44,774 nt of DNA from Candidatus Veblenbacteria bacterium (GTDB lineage: Bacteria; Patescibacteriota; Patescibacteriia; Veblenbacterales; UBA10138): assembly GCA_030700105.1 (NCBI GenBank), contig JAUYKG010000004.1, positions 1-44,774 on the forward strand, written 5' to 3'. Made by a program: the position numbers and the translations under genes. The notes beneath the pieces are model-generated. The model was not told the DNA's origin, made no database searches, and saw only the letters and a list, made by a program, of their open reading frames with translations. The first letter of the stretch is position 1, and every line of letters begins with the position of its first letter. Positions 1-6,429 of the stretch are shown here, piece by piece.

Positions 1-26
1 GCTCTACACTGAGCCTCCGACAGGGC
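1..26 (-). other. possible 5' half of a tRNA-like gene, cut by window edge
   Basis: Read on the minus strand the first bases give a D-arm-like string GCTCAGTGTAGAGC preceded by a possible acceptor strand, as in the 5' half of a tRNA running off the window. The base expected to be U8 is not T, so this may be a degenerate tRNA or chance similarity. No anticodon is visible. Confidence 0.22.
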
Positions 27-90
27 GGCAAATACTAAGCTCATGGAACACTCTTAACCCAGCCCCCAAACAGTCTTGGTTCCTCAAGGG

Positions 91-119
91 TTGACAAATT
101 CAGAGTTTTGATGTATGTT
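91..119 (+). promoter_or_regulatory. sigma70-type promoter for structured RNA and membrane gene
   Basis: A perfect -35 TTGACA (91-96) is separated by 17 nt from TATGTT (114-119). Transcription should start near 126, about 35 nt before the first stem of the structured RNA. It is the only plus-strand promoter seen upstream of the 371 gene. Confidence 0.7.
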
Positions 120-160
120 TATATGATTTGAACATTAACAACTTGAAGAGCAGTGCTTCG

Positions 161-315
161 TTCCCACCACCCTATGGAGGGGAGAAGCGGTTGGCAGCAG
201 CTTACGGGTTGGTTCCCGCCAGAGGGGCGGACACTAACCTTAGGCTACGAGCCAATCGTCCGGTGTACTGGCCTTCGGGCAAAGGTACACCACTTCTCCT
301 TCAGGGTAGTGGGAA
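161..315 (+). ncRNA. structured RNA of unknown class (three-way junction)
   Basis: Pairings visible by eye: a closing stem TTCCCACCACCCT (161-173) with AGGGTAGTGGGAA (303-315); a continuation GGAGAAG (181-187) with CTTCTCC (293-299); arm 2 CGGTTGGC (188-195) with GCCAATCG (251-258), itself containing GGTTGGT/ACTAACC and CCGCC/GGCGG; arm 3 GGTGTAC (262-268) with GTACACC (285-291) and an inner GCC-TTCG-GGC. The whole is a three-way junction of about 155 nt. No terminator lies between it and the gene at 371, so it could be a cis-acting leader, or an independent RNA processed from the transcript. I do not see the conserved cores of RNase P, SRP, tmRNA, 6S or the common riboswitches. Confidence 0.6.
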
Positions 316-370
316 TGAAGGAATTAAATAAATTAAAAACAAAATATAAACAATCTTTGAGGAGTAAAAA

Positions 371-772
371 ATGAAAAAATCATTCAAGAAAGCGGGCGTT
401 TTTTCGCTTGATCTACTGGTCTTCTTGAGCCCTCTAGCTATAGCAGTTGTTGTAGGTTCTATACTTGCGGGTGGATATAACAAGTTCAATAGTACAACCC
501 AAATGTACATAGCCTATGACGCTGCAATTTTAGCTTTTATTCTGTGGGCGGTCGTTACCTACTTAATGACAAAACTCAGGCGGAGTTGGAGATACGCGAC
601 CGGCATGCTAGCAATCAGTTTTATATTAACTGCCTGCCTCTCACTCATTGAGAGATACGAGACTGGTACGGCAATAATATTTGGTATGCTGTTAATATTC
701 GCCATAGCCTCCTTAATAACTGGCTGGAGCGAGATTAAAAATTGGACCTACCACCGAATAAAAAAACAGTAA
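371..772 (+). CDS. small integral membrane protein, function unknown
   Basis: This 133-residue protein has a basic N-terminus (MKKSFKKAGV) followed by about four hydrophobic segments and a basic tail, so it is an inner-membrane protein with no soluble domain. It is one of only two plus-strand protein genes in the window. The start is well supported: GAGGAG sits 7 nt before the ATG, a good Shine-Dalgarno rarely seen elsewhere here. It lies 55 nt downstream of the structured RNA on the same predicted transcript and is followed by a strong terminator, so RNA plus gene form a monocistronic unit. The family is not recognised; the RNA leader suggests control by a ligand or by translation, but that is inference. 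Confidence 0.7.
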   Translation: MKKSFKKAGVFSLDLLVFLSPLAIAVVVGSILAGGYNKFNSTTQMYIAYDAAILAFILWAVVTYLMTKLRRSWRYATGMLAISFILTACLSLIERYETGTAIIFGMLLIFAIASLITGWSEIKNWTYHRIKKQ

Positions 773-780
773 AAAACTCT

Positions 781-818
781 AAAGGATTTCCAACTACCTT
801 GGCGGAAATCCTTTTTTT
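781..818 (+). terminator. rho-independent terminator after the small membrane protein gene
   Basis: AAAGGATTTCC pairs with GGAAATCCTTT and is followed by a run of T. It starts 9 nt after the stop codon at 772. Confidence 0.9.
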
Positions 819-853
819 AATTTTCACAAATTACCACTAAGCGGCCTTAACTC

Positions 854-881
854 TGTACTAACGTGTTAACACGTTAGTACA
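854..881. repeat. perfect 28-bp palindrome between convergent genes
   Basis: TGTACTAACGTGTT is followed directly by its exact reverse complement, giving a 28-bp palindrome with no loop. There is no T-run on either side, so it is not a standard terminator. Its outer arms TGTACTA/TAGTACA match those of the palindrome at 41055-41088, which suggests an operator or a shared element, but no regulator gene is adjacent. Confidence 0.85.
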
Positions 882-921
882 AATGCCAGCCGAAAATATA
901 ACCTCTACTCTCTCAGCCAAT

Positions 922-1605
922 TTAGGTGCCAAACCTACGCTGGCGGTCGCTAAACCAGGCCAAAGCTTTATCCAACTCAACCTCGTTAAAATCAGGGAAC
1001 AACGTAGGCGTAAAATAGAGCTCGGAATAGGCCGATTCCCAGAGCAAAAAGTTGGACAAGCGCTGTTCGCCTGAGGTGCGAATAATAAGGTCGGCTGGCG
1101 GAAGCTCTGCCGTGCTCAGAGCGCTTTTTAATTTTTCAGCTGTAAGCTTTGATAAATCATTATCTGCTTGAGCGAGTTGCTGAACTGCCTCCACAATTTC
1201 CTGCTGACCGCCGTAGTTAATGCATGCCACTACCGTACCCTTGGTACCAGCTCTAGTTTCTTGCTCAGCCGTTACCATAAGCTTAAGTAAACGTGGCGAT
1301 AGCTTTTCCTTGCCGCCGGCAAACATTAAATGTATGGAATCGCGCTTAAAATCCGCTACATCATTGGCCAAGCCCTGTTCCAATAAAGCCATAAGATAAC
1401 TAACTTCCTCCGCGGACCTATTCCAGTTCTCGCGCGAGAATAGGTAAAAGCTCGCCCACCTAACCCCACGGTCGAACAGCCAGCGCGCTAATTCTTTGAC
1501 TCGGGCATAGCCAACCCGATGCCCCTCCAGGGTAGGCAAGCCCTGCCGCTTTGCCCAGCGGCGATTGCCGTCCACTATAACTCCCACGTGAACTGGTGCT
1601 GACAT
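922..1605 (-). CDS. uppS: isoprenyl (undecaprenyl) diphosphate synthase
   Basis: A cis-prenyltransferase that extends farnesyl diphosphate with isopentenyl diphosphate to the lipid carrier used for peptidoglycan and surface glycans. Family motifs in order: VDGNRRWAKRQG (substrate Asp, residue 12), FYLFSRENWNR (about 54-64), INYGGQQEI, and IIRTSGEQRLSNFLLWESAYSEL near the C-terminus. The length of 227 residues is at the short end of the normal 225-255. The usual DGNGRWA reads DGNRRWA, a variant found in many homologues. The ATG follows the stop of the upstream membrane protein gene by 4 nt, so the two are co-transcribed. It faces the 371 gene across the palindrome at 854-881. Confidence 0.95.
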   Translation of the reverse strand: MSAPVHVGVIVDGNRRWAKRQGLPTLEGHRVGYARVKELARWLFDRGVRWASFYLFSRENWNRSAEEVSYLMALLEQGLANDVADFKRDSIHLMFAGGKEKLSPRLLKLMVTAEQETRAGTKGTVVACINYGGQQEIVEAVQQLAQADNDLSKLTAEKLKSALSTAELPPADLIIRTSGEQRLSNFLLWESAYSELYFTPTLFPDFNEVELDKALAWFSDRQRRFGT

Positions 1606-1609
1606 AGAA

Positions 1610-2143
1610 TTAGAATGCTTCTACCGCCAGCCACCACCCAAGCGCCAGTAAACAAGCGCCTGAGAACAATAAGGTAATCTTAGCTACGCCGCGGCCAGGT
1701 GCATCCGCCTCGGTACGCACCAAAACAAACAAGGCCAACGCCACAGCGGCCAACGGCAGCAGTACATTCAAGACTACTACGAGAATAAAGGGCACTGCAG
1801 CTACCAGAACAAGCAGTAAACCCCGAAAGCCGGCCACATACAGAGCGGACGACAGCCAGAATACAACCGAGGGAACCGTCGCGGCCAGGGCCAGCCAAGC
1901 CACTCCGCCATACCCTTTCATACTTGTAGCGAGCGAAACTGGCGCAGTGAAAACCTCGGGCACGAACGCGGCAGGTTCGCTACTGGCATGAGTAGCTGTC
2001 GGCGGCGGAGCAGGTTCGGCTGCCAACACCGGGGCAGGCTCCACCCTTGACGGAGGGGCAGACTCGGTAACCACTGGAGCAGGCCCACTATTCATATCCT
2101 GCTGTAAGCGCCGGGTCACTTGGTTGTTGACGTTCTCAAACAT
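1610..2143 (-). CDS. membrane protein with Pro/Ala-rich N-terminal region
   Basis: This 177-residue protein starts with about 70 residues of low-complexity, Pro/Ala/Glu-rich sequence (repeats like APPP, AEPAP), likely a disordered cytoplasmic segment. Three to four hydrophobic helices follow: roughly 78-100, 105-145 as one or two spans, and 155-175. The layout resembles DUF4190-like small membrane proteins, but no diagnostic motif is seen. It lies between the membrane/sugar dehydrogenase gene (22 nt upstream) and uppS (4 nt downstream) and probably belongs to their operon. Confidence 0.75.
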   Translation of the reverse strand: MFENVNNQVTRRLQQDMNSGPAPVVTESAPPSRVEPAPVLAAEPAPPPTATHASSEPAAFVPEVFTAPVSLATSMKGYGGVAWLALAATVPSVVFWLSSALYVAGFRGLLLVLVAAVPFILVVVLNVLLPLAAVALALFVLVRTEADAPGRGVAKITLLFSGACLLALGWWLAVEAF

Positions 2144-2165
2144 AGAATTCCACCGTCACTGAAAG

Positions 2166-4112
2166 CTACGGTGCGTACCGCACCAGATAGATAAATCCGG
2201 CTGTGTCATCCGAGATGAGCAAACCACCCTGGTAGTTTACCACTCCCACGGGCCGGCCGCGCACCGTGCTACCCTGAAACCATCCAGTAACAAAATCCTC
2301 CACCGCACCGCTCTGACGATTGACCATAAAAACCTTATACCCGTCGGGTGGCTGACGGTTCCATGAACCGTGGGCCGCCACAAACACGTTACCTTGGTAC
2401 TGGGAAGGAAATTCGCTCCCCGTGTACACCGCTAAGCCCAAGGGCGCATTGTGGGCCGGCAGTTTAGCTAAGGGCGCCTGGCTGTCGGCGCAAGGATCAC
2501 GAATGTACACATTCTTATCGAAATCAGAATCGTGCACCCGGTCGCCGTAACAAATAGGCCAGCCATAATTGCCACCTTCTTGAATAACGTTCACCTCTTC
2601 AGGTGGAATAGCATTACCGAGCTCGTCGCGGCCATTATCCGTACCGTAAATAACGCCTTCATATTCCACAAAATCAACCGTGTTCCTGAGGCCCTTGGCA
2701 AAAGTGGCGCACGAGCTGCCGTCTAACTCACAGCGGGTTATGGCCGCTCGCCTTTCGTCTTGCTCGTGGCAGACGTTACAACTCGAGCCCACCGCTACGT
2801 ACAGCTTATCGCCAATCACCTTTACGGTCCTGGTCCAATGGCCGCCAGTGGGGAGTTGCACGATGCGCTGCACTGAACCATCATCGGCCACGTGGTCTTG
2901 ATTATCATCGCGCATACTCCACACGCCATCCTCGGCCGCCACAAAGGCGGTATTACCTTGGAATGCTATGTTGTGCGGCCGCTTGAGCCCGCTCACGAAC
3001 GTGGTAGCCAGGTCAGCACGCCCATCGGCATTGGTATCCCTCAGAACTGCTATCCTGCCTTCGCGCGGTACCCCGAGGTACACAGCCTCGCCGCGCACCG
3101 TCATAAGCCTGGGGCCAGTACCGGGACCAGGTGCGGACACGCGCTGGCTAGACCATTCATCGCTAAAAACGGTAATTACAAACCCTGGCGGAAGCTTAAG
3201 GAACGATAGCGCGGGGTCCGAGGTGGGTTGGGGTGCTGAGGACGAAGGCTCAGCAGGTTGTTCAGGTGTTTCCGCGGTTTCGCCGGGCGCTACAGGAACA
3301 AATGCCGGCGGCACCACAGGGCGCAAGCTCAGGTAGTGGTAACTGTAATACCCTGCGGCCAAAACAACAGCCACCACCACTATAAGCCAAAGCACCACCC
3401 GACCACCAAGTAAATGATGCGGGGAAGATTGGTTTGGTGCCTGAGCCTGGTTACGCTTACGCACAAACTGACTTATGATCATTGAACCACGCAAACCAAT
3501 AACACCCAAATCAATGGCCGATAGCACCAGTCTCCCCGGCGGTAGGCCGGTACCTTGCGCCAGCCAAGCCAACCACACTTCGTGCTCCATAAGATAAGCA
3601 CGAATAACGAACAACACCAAGGCTACGTACCCCAAACGCAAATATTGCCGCCAGCGCGCCGGCCCCAGGACTTGCATCATCTTGGTGTTCGAGATTATCG
3701 CCATGCCAGCCAGGATAGCCATGGCCGCCAACCCCAGAAGCACCTCCGGCTCGTTCCAGTACTGCCACAGGCCCCAGCTGTAACGCTCGGGGTACAAGAG
3801 CACGAGCGAAACCGAATACGCCAGCGCCCCATAAAAACCCACCAGCCCCAGGTACTTGCGGTAGCCAAGCTTGGTATCCAAAAAATCAAAGTAGTAGCAA
3901 AAGCCGGAGAGGACGAAAGAAGCGGCAATGAGTACGCCAGCCGTACTCGCCAACGCTTTGGAGAACATAAACCAGCTCACGGTATCGCCGACCCCGAGCT
4001 GATACAACCAGCTCAACACAAAAACCACTCCGGCCGCCAGGCAAGAATTGCGCCACAAGCGACGTTTTATACCAGAGGCGTGAATACCGACTGGTGCTAC
4101 TCCTAGTTCCAT
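2166..4112 (-). CDS. polytopic membrane domain fused to PQQ-type glucose/sorbosone dehydrogenase-like beta-propeller
   Basis: I place the start at MELGVAPVG (4112) and not at the ORF-track start, because an extended -10 box ends 7 nt upstream of this ATG. Residues about 15-230 hold roughly seven hydrophobic segments, followed by one further TM helix (about 240-262), a Pro/Ser/Glu-rich linker, and a C-terminal domain starting at LKLPPGFVITVFS. That domain has the hallmarks of the glucose/sorbosone dehydrogenase (GSDH) family: GLKRPHNIAF, GGHWTRTV with the likely catalytic His, GLRNTVDF, GGNYGWPICYGD and LLISDDTAGFIY. Two Cys pairs (CNVC, and C...C near ICYGD) suggest an extracytoplasmic domain. 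Family members oxidise sugars using soluble PQQ; substrate and cofactor here are unknown. No PQQ biosynthesis gene is in the window. Confidence 0.85.
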   Translation of the reverse strand: MELGVAPVGIHASGIKRRLWRNSCLAAGVVFVLSWLYQLGVGDTVSWFMFSKALASTAGVLIAASFVLSGFCYYFDFLDTKLGYRKYLGLVGFYGALAYSVSLVLLYPERYSWGLWQYWNEPEVLLGLAAMAILAGMAIISNTKMMQVLGPARWRQYLRLGYVALVLFVIRAYLMEHEVWLAWLAQGTGLPPGRLVLSAIDLGVIGLRGSMIISQFVRKRNQAQAPNQSSPHHLLGGRVVLWLIVVVAVVLAAGYYSYHYLSLRPVVPPAFVPVAPGETAETPEQPAEPSSSAPQPTSDPALSFLKLPPGFVITVFSDEWSSQRVSAPGPGTGPRLMTVRGEAVYLGVPREGRIAVLRDTNADGRADLATTFVSGLKRPHNIAFQGNTAFVAAEDGVWSMRDDNQDHVADDGSVQRIVQLPTGGHWTRTVKVIGDKLYVAVGSSCNVCHEQDERRAAITRCELDGSSCATFAKGLRNTVDFVEYEGVIYGTDNGRDELGNAIPPEEVNVIQEGGNYGWPICYGDRVHDSDFDKNVYIRDPCADSQAPLAKLPAHNAPLGLAVYTGSEFPSQYQGNVFVAAHGSWNRQPPDGYKVFMVNRQSGAVEDFVTGWFQGSTVRGRPVGVVNYQGGLLISDDTAGFIYLVRYAP

Positions 4113-4119
4113 AAAGTTA

Positions 4120-4128
4120 AGTATACCA
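4120..4128 (-). promoter_or_regulatory. extended -10 promoter giving a near-leaderless mRNA
   Basis: The minus strand reads TGGTATACT (TGn plus -10). The predicted start point falls one base before the ATG at 4112. There is no Shine-Dalgarno sequence. A TTGACA lies upstream but is 25 nt from the -10, too far to act as its -35. Confidence 0.6.
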
Positions 4129-4149
4129 CGCCAATTCCACACCTTACCG

Positions 4150-4178
4150 TTGTCAAAGCAGCTAGATTTTGCTAGGCT
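4150..4178 (+). promoter_or_regulatory. promoter of tRNA-Pro
   Basis: TTGTCA (4150-4155), a 17-nt spacer and TAGGCT (4173-4178) with an upstream TGn. The start point would be about 13 nt before the tRNA. It is divergent from the sugar dehydrogenase-like gene's promoter. Confidence 0.55.
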
Positions 4179-4197
4179 AGCTGGTGCTCTGTTGCAT

Positions 4198-4274
4198 CGG
4201 GGTGTGGCGCAGTTGGCTAGCGCGCAGCGTTCGGGTCGCTGAGGCCGTGGGTTCGAGTCCCACCACCCCGACCA
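4198..4274 (+). tRNA. tRNA-Pro(CGG)
   Basis: Full cloverleaf: acceptor CGGGGTG/CACCCCG, D-arm GCGC/GCGC, anticodon stem CAGCG/CGCTG with loop TTCGGGT (anticodon CGG, G37), T-arm GTGGG/CCCAC with loop TTCGAGT, then A and an encoded CCA. It is a single-gene unit with its own promoter and terminator. The last 20 nt recur exactly at 4422-4441. Confidence 0.97.
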
Positions 4275-4280
4275 CGAAAG

Positions 4281-4312
4281 AATGTTTGACCTTTGTGGTC
4301 AAGCATTTTTTT
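4281..4312 (+). terminator. terminator after tRNA-Pro
   Basis: AATGTTTGACC pairs with GGTCAAGCATT (loop TTTGT) and is followed by seven T. It begins 7 nt after the tRNA. Confidence 0.85.
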
Positions 4313-4356
4313 GTTTGTTAACATGGGGTTTGAAGGGCAGGAGCGAAACAAACCAC

Positions 4357-4418
4357 CCTGGGCGGAGCAGTTGAGCGACGCCGAAAGCGAGCGAGCGTAG
4401 CTTTCGGCGCTGCCCAGG
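4357..4418. other. structured segment between two copies of the tRNA-Pro 3' end
   Basis: CCTGGGC (4357-4363) pairs with GCCCAGG (4412-4418), and within it GCCGAAAG (4380-4387) pairs with CTTTCGGC (4401-4408). The long stem lies between the tRNA-Pro terminator and the repeated tRNA 3' end. No convincing ORF is present in 4313-4444 (the ORF-track entry 4318-4626 overlaps the real glycosidase gene). It could be a degenerate second tRNA-like RNA or the remnant of an inserted element. Confidence 0.5.
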
Positions 4419-4421
4419 ACA

Positions 4422-4441
4422 GAGTCCCACCACCCCGACCA
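4422..4441 (+). repeat. 20-bp direct repeat of the tRNA-Pro 3' end
   Basis: GAGTCCCACCACCCCGACCA is identical to tRNA-Pro positions 4255-4274 and includes CCA. The copies are 167 bp apart in direct orientation, the arrangement left when an element integrates at a tRNA 3' end. No integrase is in between. Confidence 0.85.
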
Positions 4442-4444
4442 GAC

Positions 4445-4474
4445 AAAAAGATTTCACCATGGTGGAATCTTTTT
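4445..4474. terminator. bidirectional terminator
   Basis: AAAAAGATTTCACC is followed by GGTGGAATCTTTTT, with A-run and T-run on opposite sides, so it can end transcription in both directions: the plus-strand tRNA/repeat unit and the minus-strand glycosidase operon ending at 4523. Confidence 0.85.
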
Positions 4475-4522
4475 ATATACTTGAATAAAACCGATTTAAC
4501 CTCCTTTAACAATATGGCACCT

Positions 4523-5506
4523 TTATTCTTTAAACAGCTCCCGCGCTGTTTGCCAATAGGCAGGTTCGCCCAAACTATCTTTGGCATAATACCACCATTC
4601 CACCCCCCACAAAAAACCTTCCTCAAAACCAGTACGCCGGAACACGGCTATGTTGTCGTTGAACCTTTCCAGGCTTAGTGAATTCTGAGCCTCTGCCAAA
4701 GAGAGTGAGAGTGGGCCGCGGGGGGCCCAGGGCTCAAGCTGTAACTCGCTCACAACGGTTTTTTTAACAAAAGGGGAAATAAGCGCCGCCTTTAAGCGAT
4801 AGTAGTAAGCTGGCCAAGGATAACTAAAATACCCAAAGACCGGGTTCCACGTTACCCGGTAAAAGGTTACGCCCTGCTCATCCGCCAAACGGCCCGTTTC
4901 CCACCACGAGGACAGCTCGCCTGAATCGGTGAGCATAATGGGTCGGGTTGGGTCCAAGCGACGCAGGAAGGCAATCTCCTGGCGTAGCCGATGCGTATTG
5001 GGTTGCAAACACGTGCCATAAGCAAAAAGCGGCTCGTTCTCCAATTGCCAGCGGGTAATAGCGGGCTCGACGCGGTAGTGCTCCACCACCGCCTCAACCA
5101 TTTTAAATTGCCTCTCGGTCATCTCGTCCGGCGTTAATTCTGCCAGCCACTTCGGGTCGTGGCACTCGGGCCAACGCGGCAACTTCCTACCCACCGCCAA
5201 GGTAACGGTTGCCCCGGCCGCGCGCGCGGCAGCTATGTACCCATCGAGTTCGCCAAAAGTAAATTCTCCTGGCGCGGGTTCGATTTCATTCCAGTTAGCT
5301 TGCAACCTCAGGTGGGAAGGGGAGAAATCGCGAATGATATTACTGAACAGCTCCCCCGGCTCCAGCCCCAGGTACCGTGCGTGCGCCGGCGAAAATGTTA
5401 TCACCCAGCGAGGGGAAGACGTAAACGGCAATTTCCGTTCTAGCACCGCGCCAATCAGCACAGTTACGGCAAGCGGCACCGCTACAATCCAAATCAGGTA
5501 CCGCAT
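4523..5506 (-). CDS. membrane-anchored clan GH-A glycoside hydrolase
   Basis: This 327-residue protein starts with a signal anchor (MRYLIWIVAVPLAVTVLIGA) and continues with a TIM-barrel fold of the GH5/GH42-like clan GH-A type. The early SPSHLRLQANWNEIEP block matches the first barrel strands of these enzymes. The likely acid/base is Glu158 in QLENEP, and the likely nucleophile is Glu254 in VVSELQLEPW. This puts a beta-glycan or beta-galactoside hydrolase on the outer face of the membrane. The substrate cannot be read from sequence. The start is 4 nt from the stop of the EamA gene, giving an operon GH1 - EamA - this gene. Confidence 0.82.
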   Translation of the reverse strand: MRYLIWIVAVPLAVTVLIGAVLERKLPFTSSPRWVITFSPAHARYLGLEPGELFSNIIRDFSPSHLRLQANWNEIEPAPGEFTFGELDGYIAAARAAGATVTLAVGRKLPRWPECHDPKWLAELTPDEMTERQFKMVEAVVEHYRVEPAITRWQLENEPLFAYGTCLQPNTHRLRQEIAFLRRLDPTRPIMLTDSGELSSWWETGRLADEQGVTFYRVTWNPVFGYFSYPWPAYYYRLKAALISPFVKKTVVSELQLEPWAPRGPLSLSLAEAQNSLSLERFNDNIAVFRRTGFEEGFLWGVEWWYYAKDSLGEPAYWQTARELFKE

Positions 5507-5510
5507 AATG

Positions 5511-6398
5511 CTACCAACTTAGCCACCACAGCCCACCTACGATTAATACCGTGCCCAGAACCTTACGCACGAGCGCCGCTCCCGAGAATTGCTCACGGAA
5601 TAAGGTGGGCCAGCGGTATGACACCAAGACTGCCAGCAAGAGGATAAAAACATACTGCATGCCTTGGAGCGCCTCCACTAATGTTACGCTCGCCAGCGAA
5701 ACGGCGTAACTATTTAGCACACCAGCCAAGGCCCCAGCTGCCTGCCCGCCCATAAAGCTAAACCTAAGCCCGTTCGAGGTCTTGCCCACCATATGACCAA
5801 ACGAGGACCAAGTGCCGGGAATGGCCAAGAGTGCCAAGCTGCTCACAAAACCACCCAAGCGTGTAACTACCAAACCAGTCACAAAACTCACCTCACCAAA
5901 GGCCAGCTTAAGGAACACGTAGGCCAAACCGAATAAGGCGCTCGAGGCTGTGGCCAACACGAGTGCCCGCACGCTCAGCCCGCCCGGGCCGCCTACCATT
6001 AAGAACCCACCCAGTACTAGTACCAAGAAGGCCGCTACCTGCGAAGGTTCCAAGCGCTCGCCAATGAGAAAGAACGAAGCCCCAAAAACAAAGAGTGGGT
6101 TCAAACTGCCAATGTAGGCCGGCACGCGCGAAGCCTCCCCTTGCTTGAGGACGGTGAACAAGGACCAAAGCGCGGCGGTGAAACAGGCACCAGAACCCAA
6201 ACCATACCACCAACCGAGCAAGGAGGGATTGTGCCAGCCAAAAGGCACCAGCACAAGCGCCAGGAGCCCGAGGCAGGAAATAGCAAACGTATAAACGGCC
6301 GGGTTGTCCAGGCGCTCACGCTTTAAAAGCGACTTGTCGACAATGGCGACAATCGCATTAAAGAAATATCCAATGGCAGCCCAACCAATCCAACCCAT
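5511..6398 (-). CDS. EamA-family (drug/metabolite superfamily) transporter
   Basis: About 295 residues with ten predicted TM helices in two repeated EamA halves; the first half carries a TLLKQGEAS-like segment (TVLKQGEASRVPAYIGSLNP) and LFVFGASFFLIGERL, typical of helix 3-4 of each repeat. Such proteins export or import small metabolites such as sugars or amino acids. I start at ATG 6398 (MGWIGW), although a GTG at 6407 is in frame. The gene sits between two glycosidases on the same strand, so a role in moving sugars or glycan precursors is possible but unproven. Confidence 0.85.
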   Translation of the reverse strand: MGWIGWAAIGYFFNAIVAIVDKSLLKRERLDNPAVYTFAISCLGLLALVLVPFGWHNPSLLGWWYGLGSGACFTAALWSLFTVLKQGEASRVPAYIGSLNPLFVFGASFFLIGERLEPSQVAAFLVLVLGGFLMVGGPGGLSVRALVLATASSALFGLAYVFLKLAFGEVSFVTGLVVTRLGGFVSSLALLAIPGTWSSFGHMVGKTSNGLRFSFMGGQAAGALAGVLNSYAVSLASVTLVEALQGMQYVFILLLAVLVSYRWPTLFREQFSGAALVRKVLGTVLIVGGLWWLSW

Positions 6399-6429
6399 AA
6401 CGTTCACAGATAGTTTACACCGTTGTAGC

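Noticed and set aside
161-315. Coding ORFs 128-331 and 153-374
   Set aside because: The region is dominated by extended base pairing, the two ORFs are in different frames, and neither has a ribosome binding site or family motif.
883-1074. ORF of 63 codons on the plus strand
   Set aside because: It overlaps the uppS reading frame antisense and has no ribosome binding site; uppS motifs show the true strand.
4120-4156. TTGACA at 4151-4156 (minus) as the -35 of the sugar dehydrogenase-like gene
   Set aside because: It is 25 nt from the -10, outside the usual 15-19 nt; the extended -10 alone is the better explanation.
4318-4626. 102-codon ORF downstream of tRNA-Pro on the minus strand
   Set aside because: It runs through the bidirectional terminator and the repeated tRNA end and overlaps the real glycosidase C-terminus in another frame.
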